A stretch of 64,000 bases of DNA, taken from contig OW804096.1 of assembly GCA_942159475.1 (NCBI GenBank), forward strand, positions 39,431,744 through 39,495,743. Reading direction: 5' to 3'. The notes beneath the pieces are model-generated. The model was not told the origin of the DNA. It did not search any database and was given only the letters and a program-made list of their open reading frames with translations. Within the stretch, counting starts at the first letter, position 1, and each line of letters starts with the position of its first letter. This stretch comes from Sthenelais limicola. Taxonomy: Eukaryota > Annelida > Polychaeta > Phyllodocida > Sigalionidae. A program made the position numbers and the translations under genes. This document shows, in pieces, positions 1 through 11,967 of the stretch.

Positions 1-976
1 TAAGTTTTTCGGCATATGCCATTGTATCGCACAATACCTGTAGACAAAGTAATTATCTGCTTGATTGATGGTCAAAGAAACAGCATTTAACAAACTTCAT
101 CCATCTTTTATTTATACATTGATTTGAGATTAAAGAGGTAACATTTAAAATGCACAGTCCCTTCGAGCGAAGGCTCTGGAAAAAGCATGACTATCCTACT
201 GAATTATATAATATAATTGATAGTCAACAAAGCCAATATAGCGATAAAGTTTCATGTAATGGAATGATGTTTCATTGTCAATGGAAACATTTGGAGACAG
301 TAGGAAACGGAAAAAAGCCCATGAGCAGTAGAGAATTAAACTTTCCATTATTTACAGAGATACACCACACCTGTATGCAATAAAAAAACTTCCTTCCTTA
401 CTACATACAAAACAAATTCATTGGAAAGGAGTATATATATGCAGCCTACTATAATGGTTGATTCAAAAGACATTGGTCTAATTCATAATTCTGTGTGCAG
501 AAAAAGTCATTCACTCACTTGTAGTGTTTGGTAATTTCAGAACATTGTAATCACAGGGTCCAGAGTTTCTTATGTTTACTTTAACCCAGTTTGACTAAGG
601 GTACCATTGCTTTAACCCATCGTTACTAAATGTACCAGTTGCCTTTGATAAGAAATGTTCAAAGAATTGCTTCTTGTTTAACACAGCGTCGATAAGCGTG
701 AAACACCCACAAACTAACCCTTTTTTCGATTTTTAATGTTTATATATATACCACCTAGCCCTTGCCTCTGTCCATATTCTTTTACCCGTTTTCCTTACTG
801 AATATTAAGAACCATTGAACTTGATGGACTATTGTTGTACACTTTTCTTGTGCCTTTGTTGTAAATTTAGTACGTGTATACAGCAATTATCAGAATTGAT
901 TCAGATCTCTATAGGATGTATTCTTATATTGATTTAGTGATGACTCATTTTATTTCAAGATCATTCTTTAAAACAT
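1..976. other. Gene-free stretch
   Basis: AT-rich sequence. The only open frame of note (150-383, plus) has no recognisable domain and no splice or promoter context. No gene or repeat unit is supported here. Confidence 0.5.
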
Positions 977-980
977 TGAT

Positions 981-981
<1 letters not shown>

Positions 982-1016
<35 letters not shown>

Positions 1017-1230
1017 AAACATTTTTATTCAATACATCAACAAAACACTTCTCTCCGGGCTGATAACACATACGATTACATCAGACCCCCTTATCGTTCC
1101 TTGGAATGGACATTATTTAAATGCAAAGAAACAGAAAACATAAATCACTTGATGATGACATTTGTGAAAAAATACATTCGTTTTGGTTCTTTCTTGTGAA
1201 AATATGTTTCATGAGCTGAGAGTTTTAATC
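982..1230 (-). repeat. Retroposed 3' end with poly(A) tail
   Basis: A run of 34 T at 982-1015 is a poly(A) tail when read on the minus strand. It is preceded on that strand by an AATAAA signal (complement of TTTATT at 1024-1029), spaced as expected for a cleaved and polyadenylated RNA. This is the 3' end of a retroposed copy, either a LINE tail or a processed transcript. The body upstream (1030 to about 1230) has no recognisable coding sequence, so the parent is unknown. Confidence 0.55.
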
Positions 1231-1382
1231 TAAACATTGAATGTTATAATTTTACAATGGGAGTATTTCTCATACAACAGAACCCTGTTTAGAACTAAAT
1301 AATTAATGCAGCTCATTCCTCTGCATGCTAATAGAGAGAGAAAGGGAGCGTGAGAGGGAGAAAGAGAGAGACGGACAGGTAG

Positions 1383-1590
1383 TACGGAAGCCCATCGCTG
1401 CCATCTCGCATCTCGCCTCTCGCATCTCACTTTTGAATTCTCGCCTCTCACCTTCTAAGTCTCGCCTCTCACCTTCTAAGTCTCGCCTCTCGCCTCTGGT
1501 GTCTCGCCTCTCGCGTCTCACCTCTCGTGCCTTGCCTCTCGTGTCTCGCCTCTCGCCTCTCGCCTCTCGCCTTCCGTTTCCCACATAGTA
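1383..1590 (+). repeat. CTCGCCT/CTCGCAT-type minisatellite, copy A
   Basis: Degenerate 7-13-bp pyrimidine units (CTCGCCT, CTCGCAT, CTCACCT) follow the unique flank TACGGAAGCCCATCGCTGCC at 1383-1402. The same flank and the same kind of units recur in reverse complement at 2925-3085, so flank and array form one unit present twice in opposite orientation. Confidence 0.8.
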
Positions 1591-1654
1591 GATCCATTTT
1601 TTCAATGAGACTGAACTTATAATGGCAGACTTCCTTGACTCTAGGTATGAGGGT

Positions 1655-2105
1655 GAGAAGGAGAGGGAGGGTGAGAGGGAGAGGGAGAGGGAGGGGGAGA
1701 GGGAGAGGGAGGGGGAGAGGGAGAGGGACGGGGAGAGGGAGAGGGAGGGGGAGAGGGAGAGGGACGGGGAGAGGTAGGGTGAGAGGAGAAGGGAGGGTAA
1801 GAAGGAGAGGTAGGGTAAGAAGGAGAGGTAGGGTGAGAGGGAGAGGGAGGGTGAGAGGGAGAGGGAGGGTGAGAGGGAGAGGTAGGGTGAGAGGGAGAGG
1901 GAGGGTGAGAGGGAGAGGTAGGGTGAGAAGGAGAGGGAGGGTGAGAGGTAGGGTGAGAGGGAGAGGGAGGGTGAGAGGGAGGGTGAGCAGAAGAGGTAGG
2001 GTGAGAGGGAAAGGGAGGGTGAGAAGGACAGGTAGGGTGAGAGGGAGGGTGAGAGGGAGAGGTAGGGTGAGAGGGAAAGGGAGGGTGAGCAGGAGAAGGA
2101 GGGTC
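1655..2105 (+). repeat. Purine-rich GGGAGA/GGGTGA tandem array
   Basis: About 450 bp of near-pure purine strand built from GGGAGA, GGGTGA and GGTAGG hexamers. Long open frames on both strands (Arg/Gly on plus, Pro/Leu/Thr/Ser on minus) are artefacts of the hexamer repeat, since a 6-bp unit cannot create new stops. Not a gene. Confidence 0.9.
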
Positions 2106-2459
2106 ATTGTCATCATTGGTACATATGTCTTCTTTGGGACATAACAACATCAATATTCAATACCAAAATATCTAACAAACCGCCACCTCCCCAATCCAGT
2201 CACCCACCCCCTCCAGCTGCCCCTCCCCCACTACCGCCTCCCCCTCTCCGGCCTCCCTGTCTCCCCGCCCCCCACTCCCGCCCTCCCTCATATTTCCATA
2301 TCTCCCAGTCTCAATTTTAAGTTTGATGAATGAAAATATGGGAAATAAACAGTATATCATGGTGACTCATTTCCCTGTAACACATCAATATAAACTCAAA
2401 GGTATGCAAGGAATTAGACTATTGAATTGGAAACATTATTCAGTGTGACTAATATTTCC

Positions 2460-2655
2460 TCTCATTAGGGGAAAGGTGAGAGGGGAGAGTTGAGGGACGA
2501 GAGGTGAGAGATATCACTCCAGGGCCAAAAAACAGGTATGAAAGACAGAGAAGAGGGGGAGGGAGAGAGGGAGAGAGGGAGAGAGGGAAGTATATTATAT
2601 GGGGAGAGAGGGTGACCGTCCTACATGCAGAGGAGTTGGAGAGTGAAGAAGAGGG
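2460..2655. repeat. GA-rich segment of a dispersed repeat, copy 1
   Basis: The stretch from AAACAGGTATGAAAGACAGA (about 2530) through a GGGAGAGA tract to GTGACCGTCC (about 2610) recurs at 29,188-29,270 with the same ends and a different GA-tract length. It is therefore a dispersed repeat carrying an internal microsatellite. Confidence 0.7.
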
Positions 2656-2924
2656 TTAAAATACAATTGTAATTCAAAATTCTAATTTTGTGCCCTGTAT
2701 GTAACTCGTTTTTCAGTAACATATCATAATTTTTTCTATAATTGTTTAAGATATTATTATGACTCATTATCCTGAAACGCATCCTTTATTTACTAATAAA
2801 AAGCAAGGACACAATGTAGGCCTACCATGCCACCATGCCACATGTGATTGAAGTGCCACATGTGGGGAATTCCCCTAGTTCCAGTTCCCTTGGTAAAAGG
2901 TGGAATCTCCACTATGCAGATGGA

Positions 2925-3085
2925 AAACGTGGTGAGATGCGAGATGTGAGAGGCGAGATGCGAGATGCGAGGGGCGAAAGGCGAGAGGCGAGATTTAAAA
3001 AGTGAGATGCGAGAGGCGAGAGGCGAGAAGCGAGAGGTGAGAGGTGAGAGGCGAGAGGTGAGATGGCAGCGATGGGCTTCCGTAA
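2925..3085 (-). repeat. CTCGCCT-type minisatellite, copy B (inverted)
   Basis: The reverse complement of copy A at 1383-1590: GAGGCGAGA-type units ending in the inverted flank ATGGCAGCGATGGGCTTCCG at 3063-3082. Unit order differs from copy A, so the arrays have changed independently while the flank stayed conserved. Confidence 0.8.
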
Positions 3086-3544
3086 ATACGAGATAGTGTA
3101 GGAGAAAGAGACAGGGAAAGAAGAGAAGAACAGCAAAGAAAAAGAAAAGAAAAATATGAAAAGAAAGGATTTGGAAAGCTAAATATGAACATGTATACAT
3201 CGAATTGGATATCACAGACAATCTACACCCAATAGGTGTTAATGTGACAAGACGACCCCACCCCTAATTTGTGTATGTTGACCCCCAATACATGCATCCT
3301 GTGACTCAGCTTTTACAGTGTATGATATATGGGAGAAGAGAGAGAGAGCTAGGTGTTTAAATGAGGTAGGAGGAGGTGGCGCAATACAATCATGGACCAA
3401 CTAGTAAAGGTGGGGGCGGGGGGAAATGTATATTAACAAATCAATAACTCCATGAATCTGGCAGTTTCACATTGTTCGAGGCAATGTTAATTTAGTTGGG
3501 GAAATATTTTTAAAATGTGAAAAGGTTGTTAACCAATCATCGTG

Positions 3545-3790
3545 AGCAATATTTATGAGAGAGAGGGCGGTGGGAGAGAGAAGAAGAGAGAGAGCAGAGA
3601 GAGGGGGGGGGGAGAGAGGGCGGAGGAGAGAGAGAGAGAGAGAGCGGAGAGAGAGGGGGAGAAAGAGGGCAGGGATGGTGAAGAGAGAGGGTAGAGAGAG
3701 AGGAGGATAGGGGCGGGAGGAGGAAGAGATATAGGGGAGGATGGGGAGAGGGGAGGGAGGGGAGAGGGGAGGCGGGGGGGGGGGGGAGTG
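3545..3790. repeat. GA-rich microsatellite tract
   Basis: Imperfect GA and GGAGAG repeats ending in a run of about a dozen G near 3775. The Pro/Ser/Leu minus-strand frame across it is a repeat artefact. Confidence 0.85.
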
Positions 3791-3799
3791 AAAGCCAGG

Positions 3800-5520
3800 G
3801 AGCCACTAGAAAGGACTCTTCATATCAGTCTAAAAGATTCTGATCTGTCTCAACCCCTTAATTCTAAACCATCCAAATTTCCTCCCCTCACCCTCATCAT
3901 CCGAACAACTCCTGCATTGCCTAGAATCACTCTCACCTTCATCGACTGACATTAGAATACACGGTTGAAGGTCGGCGACACAGCCTTTATTGTATTCTTT
4001 ATCATGCTTGAAATAATCAAAAATCTTCAATATCCACGGTAATAGAATAGAAATAGTCAAAATAAATTATAGAACTCAACTTGGAAGTAAATTTATTTTA
4101 AATCTGCCTTCTGACTAGACAGGACTATTTCATTATCTGAAATGTAGAAATTGAAAGAAAGCTTAGAAGGCGTTTCATCTTTAAAAGGTTGTGAAGTTGG
4201 AGTTGAAATAAATATATGAATAATATATAATAAGATAAATACGCATAGATATATCCAAAAATATCTCCAACCGTTTTCATGCCTTTGATTCAGACTCACT
4301 GCATTCAACTTCCTCCCACATCTTACCGTCATAGCCATACAACCGTGCTACAGAATTACAAAATAAGAATACTAGCACAATTTTGGCACCCAGAGCCAAA
4401 AAACAACAATTGATTGAACAGTATTCAAATAAATTCTTTTTCTTATTTTTTGGTTATACTTGTTTTGTGTTTCTTTCTTTTGTGGGTCATTTTTCAAGTA
4501 TTTTAAAAAAAGATACTTAATATCACATCTAAATTTTAGAGAAAACTGAAAGAAACTGCATAGACAATTGACAACCATATTGTGGAATTAGGTGGAGCAT
4601 TACAACGAAATTCAAACACAATTTTATTTGATAAGTAATTAAATAATGTATGTACATGCTCCAGCTCCGATACATTTAATTCTGCCCACTTATAACTTGT
4701 AATCCTCTGATAATCTATTGGTGAACATTCAATGTTCGCTAGTTCTTCTTTATTCATGATTATTGAACTTGAGCTGCATGTCACTGGTCTGTTGCACAGC
4801 AATTGATTCATATCGAAGTTCATACATTTCTACAGCGAGGCAGGGAAGGCAACGCAAAAATAGATGCTTAACAATGTTTTGTCTCATTTGTTTTATATTT
4901 CATTCATCATAATCAGCTGAACAACCTTAGTTGCGGTTGTCAGCTTGGTCTAATGACAAATATATTGTTCAAATTGAAAAGTAGTATCACAATACAATAG
5001 TGAGGTACAACTGAGAAGCATCATAATAAGGATCCTATTATTACCGTATGGCAAGTGTAGATTAGTAAAAGTATTCCGATTTCATTTAAACCATTTTCAA
5101 ATTTCAATAGTTGAATATTTATTTATCACATTGATGCTAACTATTCTTTTTTCATTCTAATCGTTTAAGTTTTACTTTAGTTTGCAAGTTGATAGTGAAT
5201 AGAATATTATGATAATATTATTGTCATAGCATAATGATCTATTAATTGTAGTTGGTGTAGACAATAATAAGTTGTTGTCTCCCCCAAAAGCCTAATGATC
5301 ATTTGTGATCTGTTCACAACGTGATGTATCTCATTTGTCAGGAAAACATATAGTAGCATATCTAAACATATAATAGCATATCTAGTCTAAATAATTGCAA
5401 TAGGGAAAACTAGCCACAACTATTTTCTATAGTGTGCAGTAATACTTAAAATACCTTGTTTACAAATACTTTATAAAACATTCTCCAATTCAATCTAAAT
5501 CACTGGTTTGGTGGACATAG
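3800..5520. other. Gene-free or unassigned stretch
   Basis: Three minus-strand frames (4536-4823, 4093-4338, 3830-4060) have mixed, non-repetitive composition. The middle one contains a hydrophobic run (WIYLCVFILLYIIHIFI) resembling a membrane span. No domain is recognised and I could not chain them with convincing splice sites, so no gene is called. It is also the 3' flank of the acetyltransferase gene. Confidence 0.3.
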
Positions 5521-5523
5521 GCT

Positions 5524-8500
5524 TCATAAACTACTCTTGATAATCAAATCTCCTGACACTCCATAACTCAGCGGGACATGGCATCCCCCGAGGAGTGGAT
5601 GTAGTAGTGTTTGTACACGCCGCCAGTCTGTTGTAAAACCCACATCTATCAGCACCTGTACATCCCCCGCTGCTGGTGACACCTGCTGGGCTCTGTGTAA
5701 GTGGTAGAGGACATGTTGCACCACCATCTCACAGCTACCCCTATCACCATGCAGGTGAATCAATTGCTGCATACCTTGAGGTGCATGGAAGTGGGTGCTG
5801 TAGCTCAGCAGGTTGTACTCAGTGCTGCTACCTGGTGTGCTAACACTTGCTATGCTGCCACCTGGTGTAGAAGGGACAGACACTGCGAGATGGCCTTCCC
5901 GCTCTATCCACTTCAAGCTCTGCTTACTCACTGACAGAGGGAACCAGTTGAACAGAGCCTCAATGTATGGGTAGCCCCCAAACAGGGTCTTCATGTTGGC
6001 CATAGAGAGACTATGTATGCCTGTTGTGTCCAATCTCTGCACATCTGTATACAGAGCTGGTGTTAGTGCAAGAGTTGCTACATGCCTGCTGGTCCACCTG
6101 TAAGTTAGAACCTTCTGAAAATGTAAATATGAACAGGGTGAAACATTCAGTCTTATTACAAAAAGTTATAAGATGGGCAAATTTGTTATGATTTTTTTAA
6201 AAATTCAGCAGTGTTAAACTGAGAATAAGTACATCATGTCATCTTCACAGAAAAGTAACGCTATTCACAACTTCCATTCAGGGTGAGGGATAGATATTGA
6301 GGCATTAAAGCTTGTTCTCTCTGCCAGACTGGTAATGTATTTTTACCCTTGAATAAAAAAAGTAGAAAGACAAACTAGAACATCAAGCTTGTGGTGAGTG
6401 GTTATCACTGTATCACTACTTTAGTTCTTATCTGTATTAGGTCAAGCCCTGGACCTGCAGATGGAGGCTTCCATTGGTCAACCTGTACCTGTCAATGAGG
6501 AGCAGGTGCTTACCTTATTGTAATCATCACTGCTATTGAACCTGGGTTTGACCCAGTTATTAGGGAGTTACATATCTAATATCAGGAAGGTTTATATAGG
6601 CCATCAGCTGTACCCCAAAAGAGTGATTTTCGTTCCGGATTTTGGGCACTACTTTTAGTAGCAGATTCCTATTGCTAATACCCTATATTATAATATCCCA
6701 AAAGTTCTCCATGCAATTCCTGCCAGATTTTGAGTAATTGGGCATTGTTTCTGACAGTGCAAAGCCTATGGGGCCAATGGTCTGGCTTCATTTTAATGGT
6801 CATTTTAATAGAACATCATTTATTTGATGAATGTTGAATCTTCGGTCATACCAATGATTTTTTTATTGATTCCAGATCTCCGGAATCTTCTGATTCTGAA
6901 TCTGCCATTTTTAACTTTCTAACTTTTGAGGAATTTTAGTTCTCCATGTTTGGAAAATAAAATGTAAAAAATTAAATAAATAAATGATAAAAAATATTAT
7001 CTTCTATATTTAGAATGAAGTGACTGATATCAATCAATAGAGAATACTGTGCCCTAAAATTGTTTTCTTTTGACCTAAGATGTCAGTGCATTATTTTCAG
7101 AGTTATTAGTAAAATGCCTCATAAAGGTCAAGGTCAAAGGTCATTAATCGTGAGGTATTTTGCAAATAACTCTGAAAATAATGCACTGACATATTAGGTC
7201 AAATAAAAACAGTTTTAGGGGACATCATTTCTTATCAATTCATATCAGTCACTTGATTCTAAACCCATTAGATAATTTATTCATTGATTAATTATTTAAT
7301 TCTTTAACTTTTTTTTTTCAAACGTCAATAATTAAAATTCCTCAAAAATTACAAAGTGGAAATTGGCAGATTCGAAATCAGGAGATTCTGGAGATTTTGA
7401 ATCAATCATAAAAATTTAGTAGGACTGAGAATTCAACGTTTACCAAATAAATGATGGACTATTAAAATTACCATTAAAAATGAAGCCAGACCATAAGGTC
7501 CATAGGCTTTGCATTGTCTGATTGATTGCTCATTTTCTCAAAAACTGGCACGAATATTATGGAGAACTTTTGGGATATTATAATATATAGTATTAGCAAC
7601 TGGAATCTGGTGTCAAAAAGTAGTGCCCAAAATCCGGAACGAAAATCATTTTCTAGCCATATTCTGAGGCTCAGCTGATGGCCTAATACCATGTTATGCT
7701 TAATCTGTACCAGGATTTAGCATCATCGTTAATACTCCAATACTAACACATAATGTGTTTACCCATTTCCTGGTGATGTTAATCCTGCCCTTCTCCATCA
7801 GTTTGTGGAACAGCTGGAGGTTGACAGACGTGGTCGTAGCTTTCACTATACTGGGGAATTTCTACAGGACAGAAATAATTATTACATGAAGTGATCAAGT
7901 GAAGCAAGATCCTGTTGCAGTTAGTGAGAATTGGCACTAGCACTGTTTTTGTTGATATATTGTATACAAGCTAGTGGTTTTAATTTTGAACAATAACAAA
8001 ATATGAGGAAATTCACTGGTTCCCTGTCTGGTGTTAGATTTTATCCACGTGGTAATATATATAGTAGTTTTTATTTCCATAAAATCTCAACGTACAGAAA
8101 TTTGGCTTATACCCTCTGTGACACAGGTCATCCAGGCGGTCCAGATGATATGTATAGATTCACAGTACCTGTGATAATTATTACTTAAAAGTAACATTAA
8201 CGAATGTTGTATCGAGTAACACATACTGTGTGCTTAGTTAGCTTTGTGTAGCATGAAAAATCATGGCAGAGGCTTTATGTGCCGTATGATGTAAAATAAG
8301 TACATAGAATACATGATAACATTGACATGGAACATACATGGCATAGAATGACCCGATATAATAATCATGGAAAGTCTCTTTGTAAGATGACTAGTACACA
8401 GTTAATAGTTAATACAGTATTTGTACGCCATGGTGATTATTTTAGGCCGTCCCAGACCTCCTGGAGGAAAACAGTTCTCAGGTAGGTTCGGAAGGCCTTT

Positions 8501-11500
8501 CAGTCTTTACATTGGTGGGCTCTTGGATCAAGACTGTTCCAAGCTTCCGGGACTCTATAAATGATTGATTTCTTAATTTTGTTAGTGCGAGGCATGAGAG
8601 ATTTTAATATTCTTTTGCCCTTATGATTTCTTAGCTTGAAACTCTTGGTCTCAATATTTTCCCTCTTCAAACTCTGCGGGTATGCCAGATCTAAAAGGTG
8701 TGACTCACGTCGTATATGGAGGGGGGCTAGTCTCAGCTCTCGTTGCTGTTTATCTACATTAGTGTAGCCATATAAATTACGTCACCATATTCTATAATAG
8801 GGCGTATAGCAACCTTATATACCATTATAATAGTATCCTTACTTGCGCAGTGACTAAGCCTCGCAAGGGCTTTGAGTTTGCTTTTTGCGAGATTAATCTT
8901 CGATTTTATATGACTTGCAAAACTTAAACCATCGTCAATTTTTAAACCAAGAAAAGTGTAGGAACTGGTCCTTTCAAGGATTTGGTCGCCTATTTTCAGA
9001 TCACATTCCAAAGGCATTTGTTTTTGAGTGATTATCATGGTTTAGTTTTGTTTTAAATATCTTTATTCAGCCAGAGACATTATGTAAAGTGTACACTATT
9101 CTCAGTATTAGCTGATGGAAAAATATCAATGAAACAGATAGCGAGATTAAGAACCATCACCTGGGTATGAACAACAACATACTACTGACCAAGGAGATTC
9201 ACCATATTCGCTGGAGGCATACATACATTGCTCTTCTTGACATTAAGAGTGGTTTTATTAATGCTACACCAAATGTGAACTTTATTTAGACTGTTCTGCA
9301 ATTGAACAAAACCAGATTCACCGTTAGAGATTCGGTTGTAAATAATCGTGTCGTCTGCAAATAGCTGCATATCCGAAAACGTTATGAGTTGATGCAAGTT
9401 GTTTATATAAGCGAGGAACAAGAGAGGTCCTAGGGATGTGCCCTGAGGAACACCACACGTGACCTTTTTCAGGGTGGACATCTTATTATTAATAATAACC
9501 CGTTGGTATCTATGACTTAAGTAGTTTTCAACCCACATTTAGGCTGATTCCCCCAGGCCGAGGCCCTTCAGTTTCCTGAGTAGGATGGAATGGTCGACCG
9601 TATCAAAGGCCTTCCTGAAATCCAGAAAGGCCAGAACGGTGCCATCTCTGTCATTAATGTTGTTAAAAATAACGAAGAATACTCTGTAATCTGCATCTGT
9701 GATTGACTTCCCTTGCCTGAAACCATATTGATGATTGTAAATTAGGCTATTGCCCTCAAGAAAACCCATAAGCTGTTGTCCCACTTTCTCTAGCACTTTT
9801 GCCAGGAATTGAATGGCACTAATAGGCCGGTATTTAGTGGGTTCGGTTCTAGCCCTTTCCTTGAAAATAGGGGTAACGTTCGCCGTTTTAAAGACAGCCG
9901 GGACTTTGTTCATTCTTAGAGATAGATTGCATAGGTATGTAAATTGGTGTGACAGGCCTAATAGACAGGGTTTTAAGATTTTAGTAGGTAGCATAGATAT
10001 GCCAGATGCTTTTGAAACTCCTATGGATTTTATTAATTCAGCAACAACTTGTTCAGAGACTTCCTTAAACTGAAAAGCCACCGGACTATTACCGGGGTTG
10101 GATAGGGGCTTCACTCCCGTTAGCTGGTCCTCCATAACAGGCTCAATTACCTTCGCTAGGTTGGGACCAACCGTCACAAAGAAGTCATTGAACCTGCCAG
10201 GAACCTCATTATCAGCCACAAAGGCTCCACCCTCTTCCCTTAATCTAACCTGGTTATGGTTTTTCAACTTTTCTGGAGATATAATGCTCCTTAGGTTATC
10301 CCATAGTTTTATAGTGTCTCCTTTATTTAGGGTCAGTTGATCTTTGATATACTCGTTTTTTTGTTTCACTACCCTAGAGTTTAGTAGCGTTCTATACCTT
10401 CTTGCCTCCTCCCAGACTTCAGGATCTGAGGTTTTCTTCGCTCTCTCAAACAACTTATCTCTTTGTTTACTCATTACAACTAATTCGTCCTTGTACCATG
10501 GAGACCTTACTTTTGACCTTTTTAAACCGGGTCTGACCCGAGCCACATTAAGTTTCCCTGGCCGCAGCCAGTATATCCAACCTAAATAAAATTCGTCCAA
10601 AAAAAAAAAACAAAAAAAACAAAAAAAAAACTCCTTTACAGGGGACATCTTGTCCAACAATAACACAATTCTATCGATAACAATCTTCCAACAATGCTAT
10701 TATGACCACATGGATTATACTGCACACACTGTCATGCAAGCTGTGTGTGGTACAAACCATGTGGTAATGCTATTATTACCACATGGCTTATACTGCATAC
10801 ACTCCCATGTAAGTTGTGTGGTTGCATGTGGTACAAGCCATGTTCTAATGATAATATTACCACACAACATGGACCACACAGTCTCATACAAATCGGCATG
10901 AGGTTCAAATTCTACCATGTTGTAAAAAAAATAGGCGCATTAACTTACTTGACTTAAATTTTCGAATGACACATTATTGAAGTGAGCAGTGAGTCCAGAC
11001 TTCTGGTAGTCACTGCGAGTACGTCCCGCCATCGGTACCACACGCCGCCCTCCATCCACCATCAAGTAGCTCACGTAGCTCACCTATTGTAACCAAATAA
11101 TAAAGTTAACTTTGGTGTTATACATAGATTTTACAGATTGTTATCAACACTACACTTATTAAAGAATCATCTTATCTTATCTTAATTATACTTGGTAGGC
11201 AGATTTATAGTATAATGCCAGCACTTACTACTTCACCTTTGACCTCTGCAACATAGGAGTGGGCGTGGTTACACTTGCTATTTCACTTTTGACCTCTGCA
11301 ACATAGGAGTGGGCGTGGTTACACTTACTATTTCACCTTTGACCTCTGCCACATAGGAGTGGGCGTGGTTACACTTACTATTTCACCTTTGACCTCTGCC
11401 ACATAGGAGTGGGCGTGGTTACACTTACTATTTCACCTTTGACCTCTGCAACATAGGAGTGGGCGTGGTTAATGAAGTGGTGGTACATGATGTGCAGGTA

Positions 11501-11587
11501 GTCCATGCCCTCATCTATGTCACGGTTGATGTCCATGACAGCCTCATAGTCCTCATGACGTGCACACCGCACATGCACATGCTCCAT
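5524..11587 (-). CDS. Gcn5-type N-acetyltransferase, NAT16/histidine-acetyltransferase-like
   Basis: Four coding exons on the minus strand, all joined in phase 0: 11429-11587, 10949-11083, 7763-7861, 5524-6114. Splice sites are GTAAGT or GTAAAC donors and CAG/TAG acceptors; the predicted protein has 327 residues. Exon 1 has the N-terminal Gcn5-fold pattern of the NAT16 family (EDYEAVMDI, MDYLHIMYHHFI, YVAEVKGEI). Exon 2 continues with YLMVDGGRRVV and a degenerate acetyl-CoA loop (YQKSGLTAHF). Known NAT16/HISAT proteins are about 300-320 residues and acetylate free histidine or related small substrates in the cytosol; the substrate here is inferred only. The start ATG at 11585-11587 lies 7 nt after an acceptor (TAACTGCAG), so a 5' non-coding exon probably exists upstream. 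Intron 2 contains a LINE and intron 3 a foldback element. The C-terminal exon is the least conserved part and could belong to a divergent subfamily. Confidence 0.62.
6597..7685. mobile_element. Foldback element with about 530-bp inverted arms
   Basis: The left end TAGGCCATCAGCTG (6597-6610) is matched in reverse complement by CAGCTGATGGCCTA (7672-7685). The homology continues through the whole arm, for example TTCGTTCCGGATTTTGGGCA on the left against TGCCCAAAATCCGGAACGAA on the right. The centre is near 7130, where GTCAAGGTCAAAGGTCA separates the arms. ATA immediately flanks both ends and may be a 3-bp target duplication. It has no coding capacity and sits in intron 3 of the acetyltransferase gene. 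Confidence 0.85.
8440..10640 (-). pseudogene. Decayed LINE ORF2 (Jockey/CR1-like reverse transcriptase)
   Basis: Minus-strand non-LTR retrotransposon remnant lacking its endonuclease half. It starts in the linker (SPWYKDELVVMSKQRDKLF) and runs through the palm motifs: NVTPIFKERAR and YRPISAIQ, motif A FLDFRKAFDTVDH, GVPQGTSLGPLLFLAYINNL, and motif C LFADDTIIY. The C-terminal tail continues at 8450-8760 (HKGKRILKSLMPRTNK, YRVPEAWNSLDPR). Breaks: an in-frame TAA at 9539-9541 in the middle of the palm domain, an insertion of about 180 bp at 9040-9220, and a TGA inside the tail near 8510. It lies in intron 2 of the acetyltransferase gene. Clade placement is by motif impression only. Confidence 0.85.
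9040..9220 (-). repeat. Short insertion inside the LINE
   Basis: The LINE frame reads KSNV just above 9220 and resumes as MIITQKQ below 9040. The roughly 180 bp between them does not belong to it. On the minus strand the insert ends CTGAATAAAGATATTTAAAA followed by an A-rich CAAAAC stretch, that is, an AATAAA signal and an A-rich tail, which suggests a small retroposed sequence. No promoter boxes or parent were recognised. Confidence 0.5.
10590..10930. other. A-rich tract and imperfect direct repeats in intron 2
   Basis: An A-rich run (10598-10630) marks the upstream limit of the LINE. It is followed by two or three imperfect copies of a unit around CTATTATGACCACATGG / CTATTATTACCACATGG (10698-10870). 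No coding content. Confidence 0.5.
11223..11472. repeat. 50-bp tandem repeat, 5 copies, spanning a splice donor
   Basis: Five near-identical 50-bp units start at 11223, 11273, 11323, 11373 and 11423. On the minus strand each unit carries TATGTTGCAG, then AGGTCAAAGGTGAAATA, then GTAAGTG. That is a copy of the 3' end of acetyltransferase exon 1 with its splice donor, preceded by an acceptor-like CAG. The copy at 11423-11472 is continuous with the exon. Confidence 0.9.
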
Positions 11588-11967
11588 AGTGTCCTGCAGT
11601 TATAATAACAATTAAGAAATCCTTATAATAAGTTGGTAATGAAGTTAAATAAAGTGATTTACACAAACTATTCGAAACACATAACCAGTTTTAAATCAAA
11701 ACTCTATACTGTTTAATATCAATAAATATATTATATTAAATATATTATATTAAATATATATCAAATTATATTAATTGATAGATATTTGAAAAAAAAATCC
11801 ATAGATATAATTATAGGATTCTTTAGCCAACAGTTCCGGTAATTCAAGATAGTGATGTTGACAGCAGTTGAGTCTTTGTCAAGTTCTGAACTAGTACTAG
11901 GTTTTATGACCATACGGAAATGGAGACCCATATGTTTCATGTCAACACCTAATTTTTATGACAATAA

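Noticed and set aside
1469..2153. Long open frames on both strands (Leu/Thr/Pro on minus, Arg/Gly on plus)
   Set aside because: They follow a hexamer purine repeat that cannot create stops. Composition is purely repeat-driven and no start or splice context exists.
3830..4823. Multi-exon minus-strand gene with a membrane span
   Set aside because: The frames have plausible composition but I could not find matching splice phases or a known domain.
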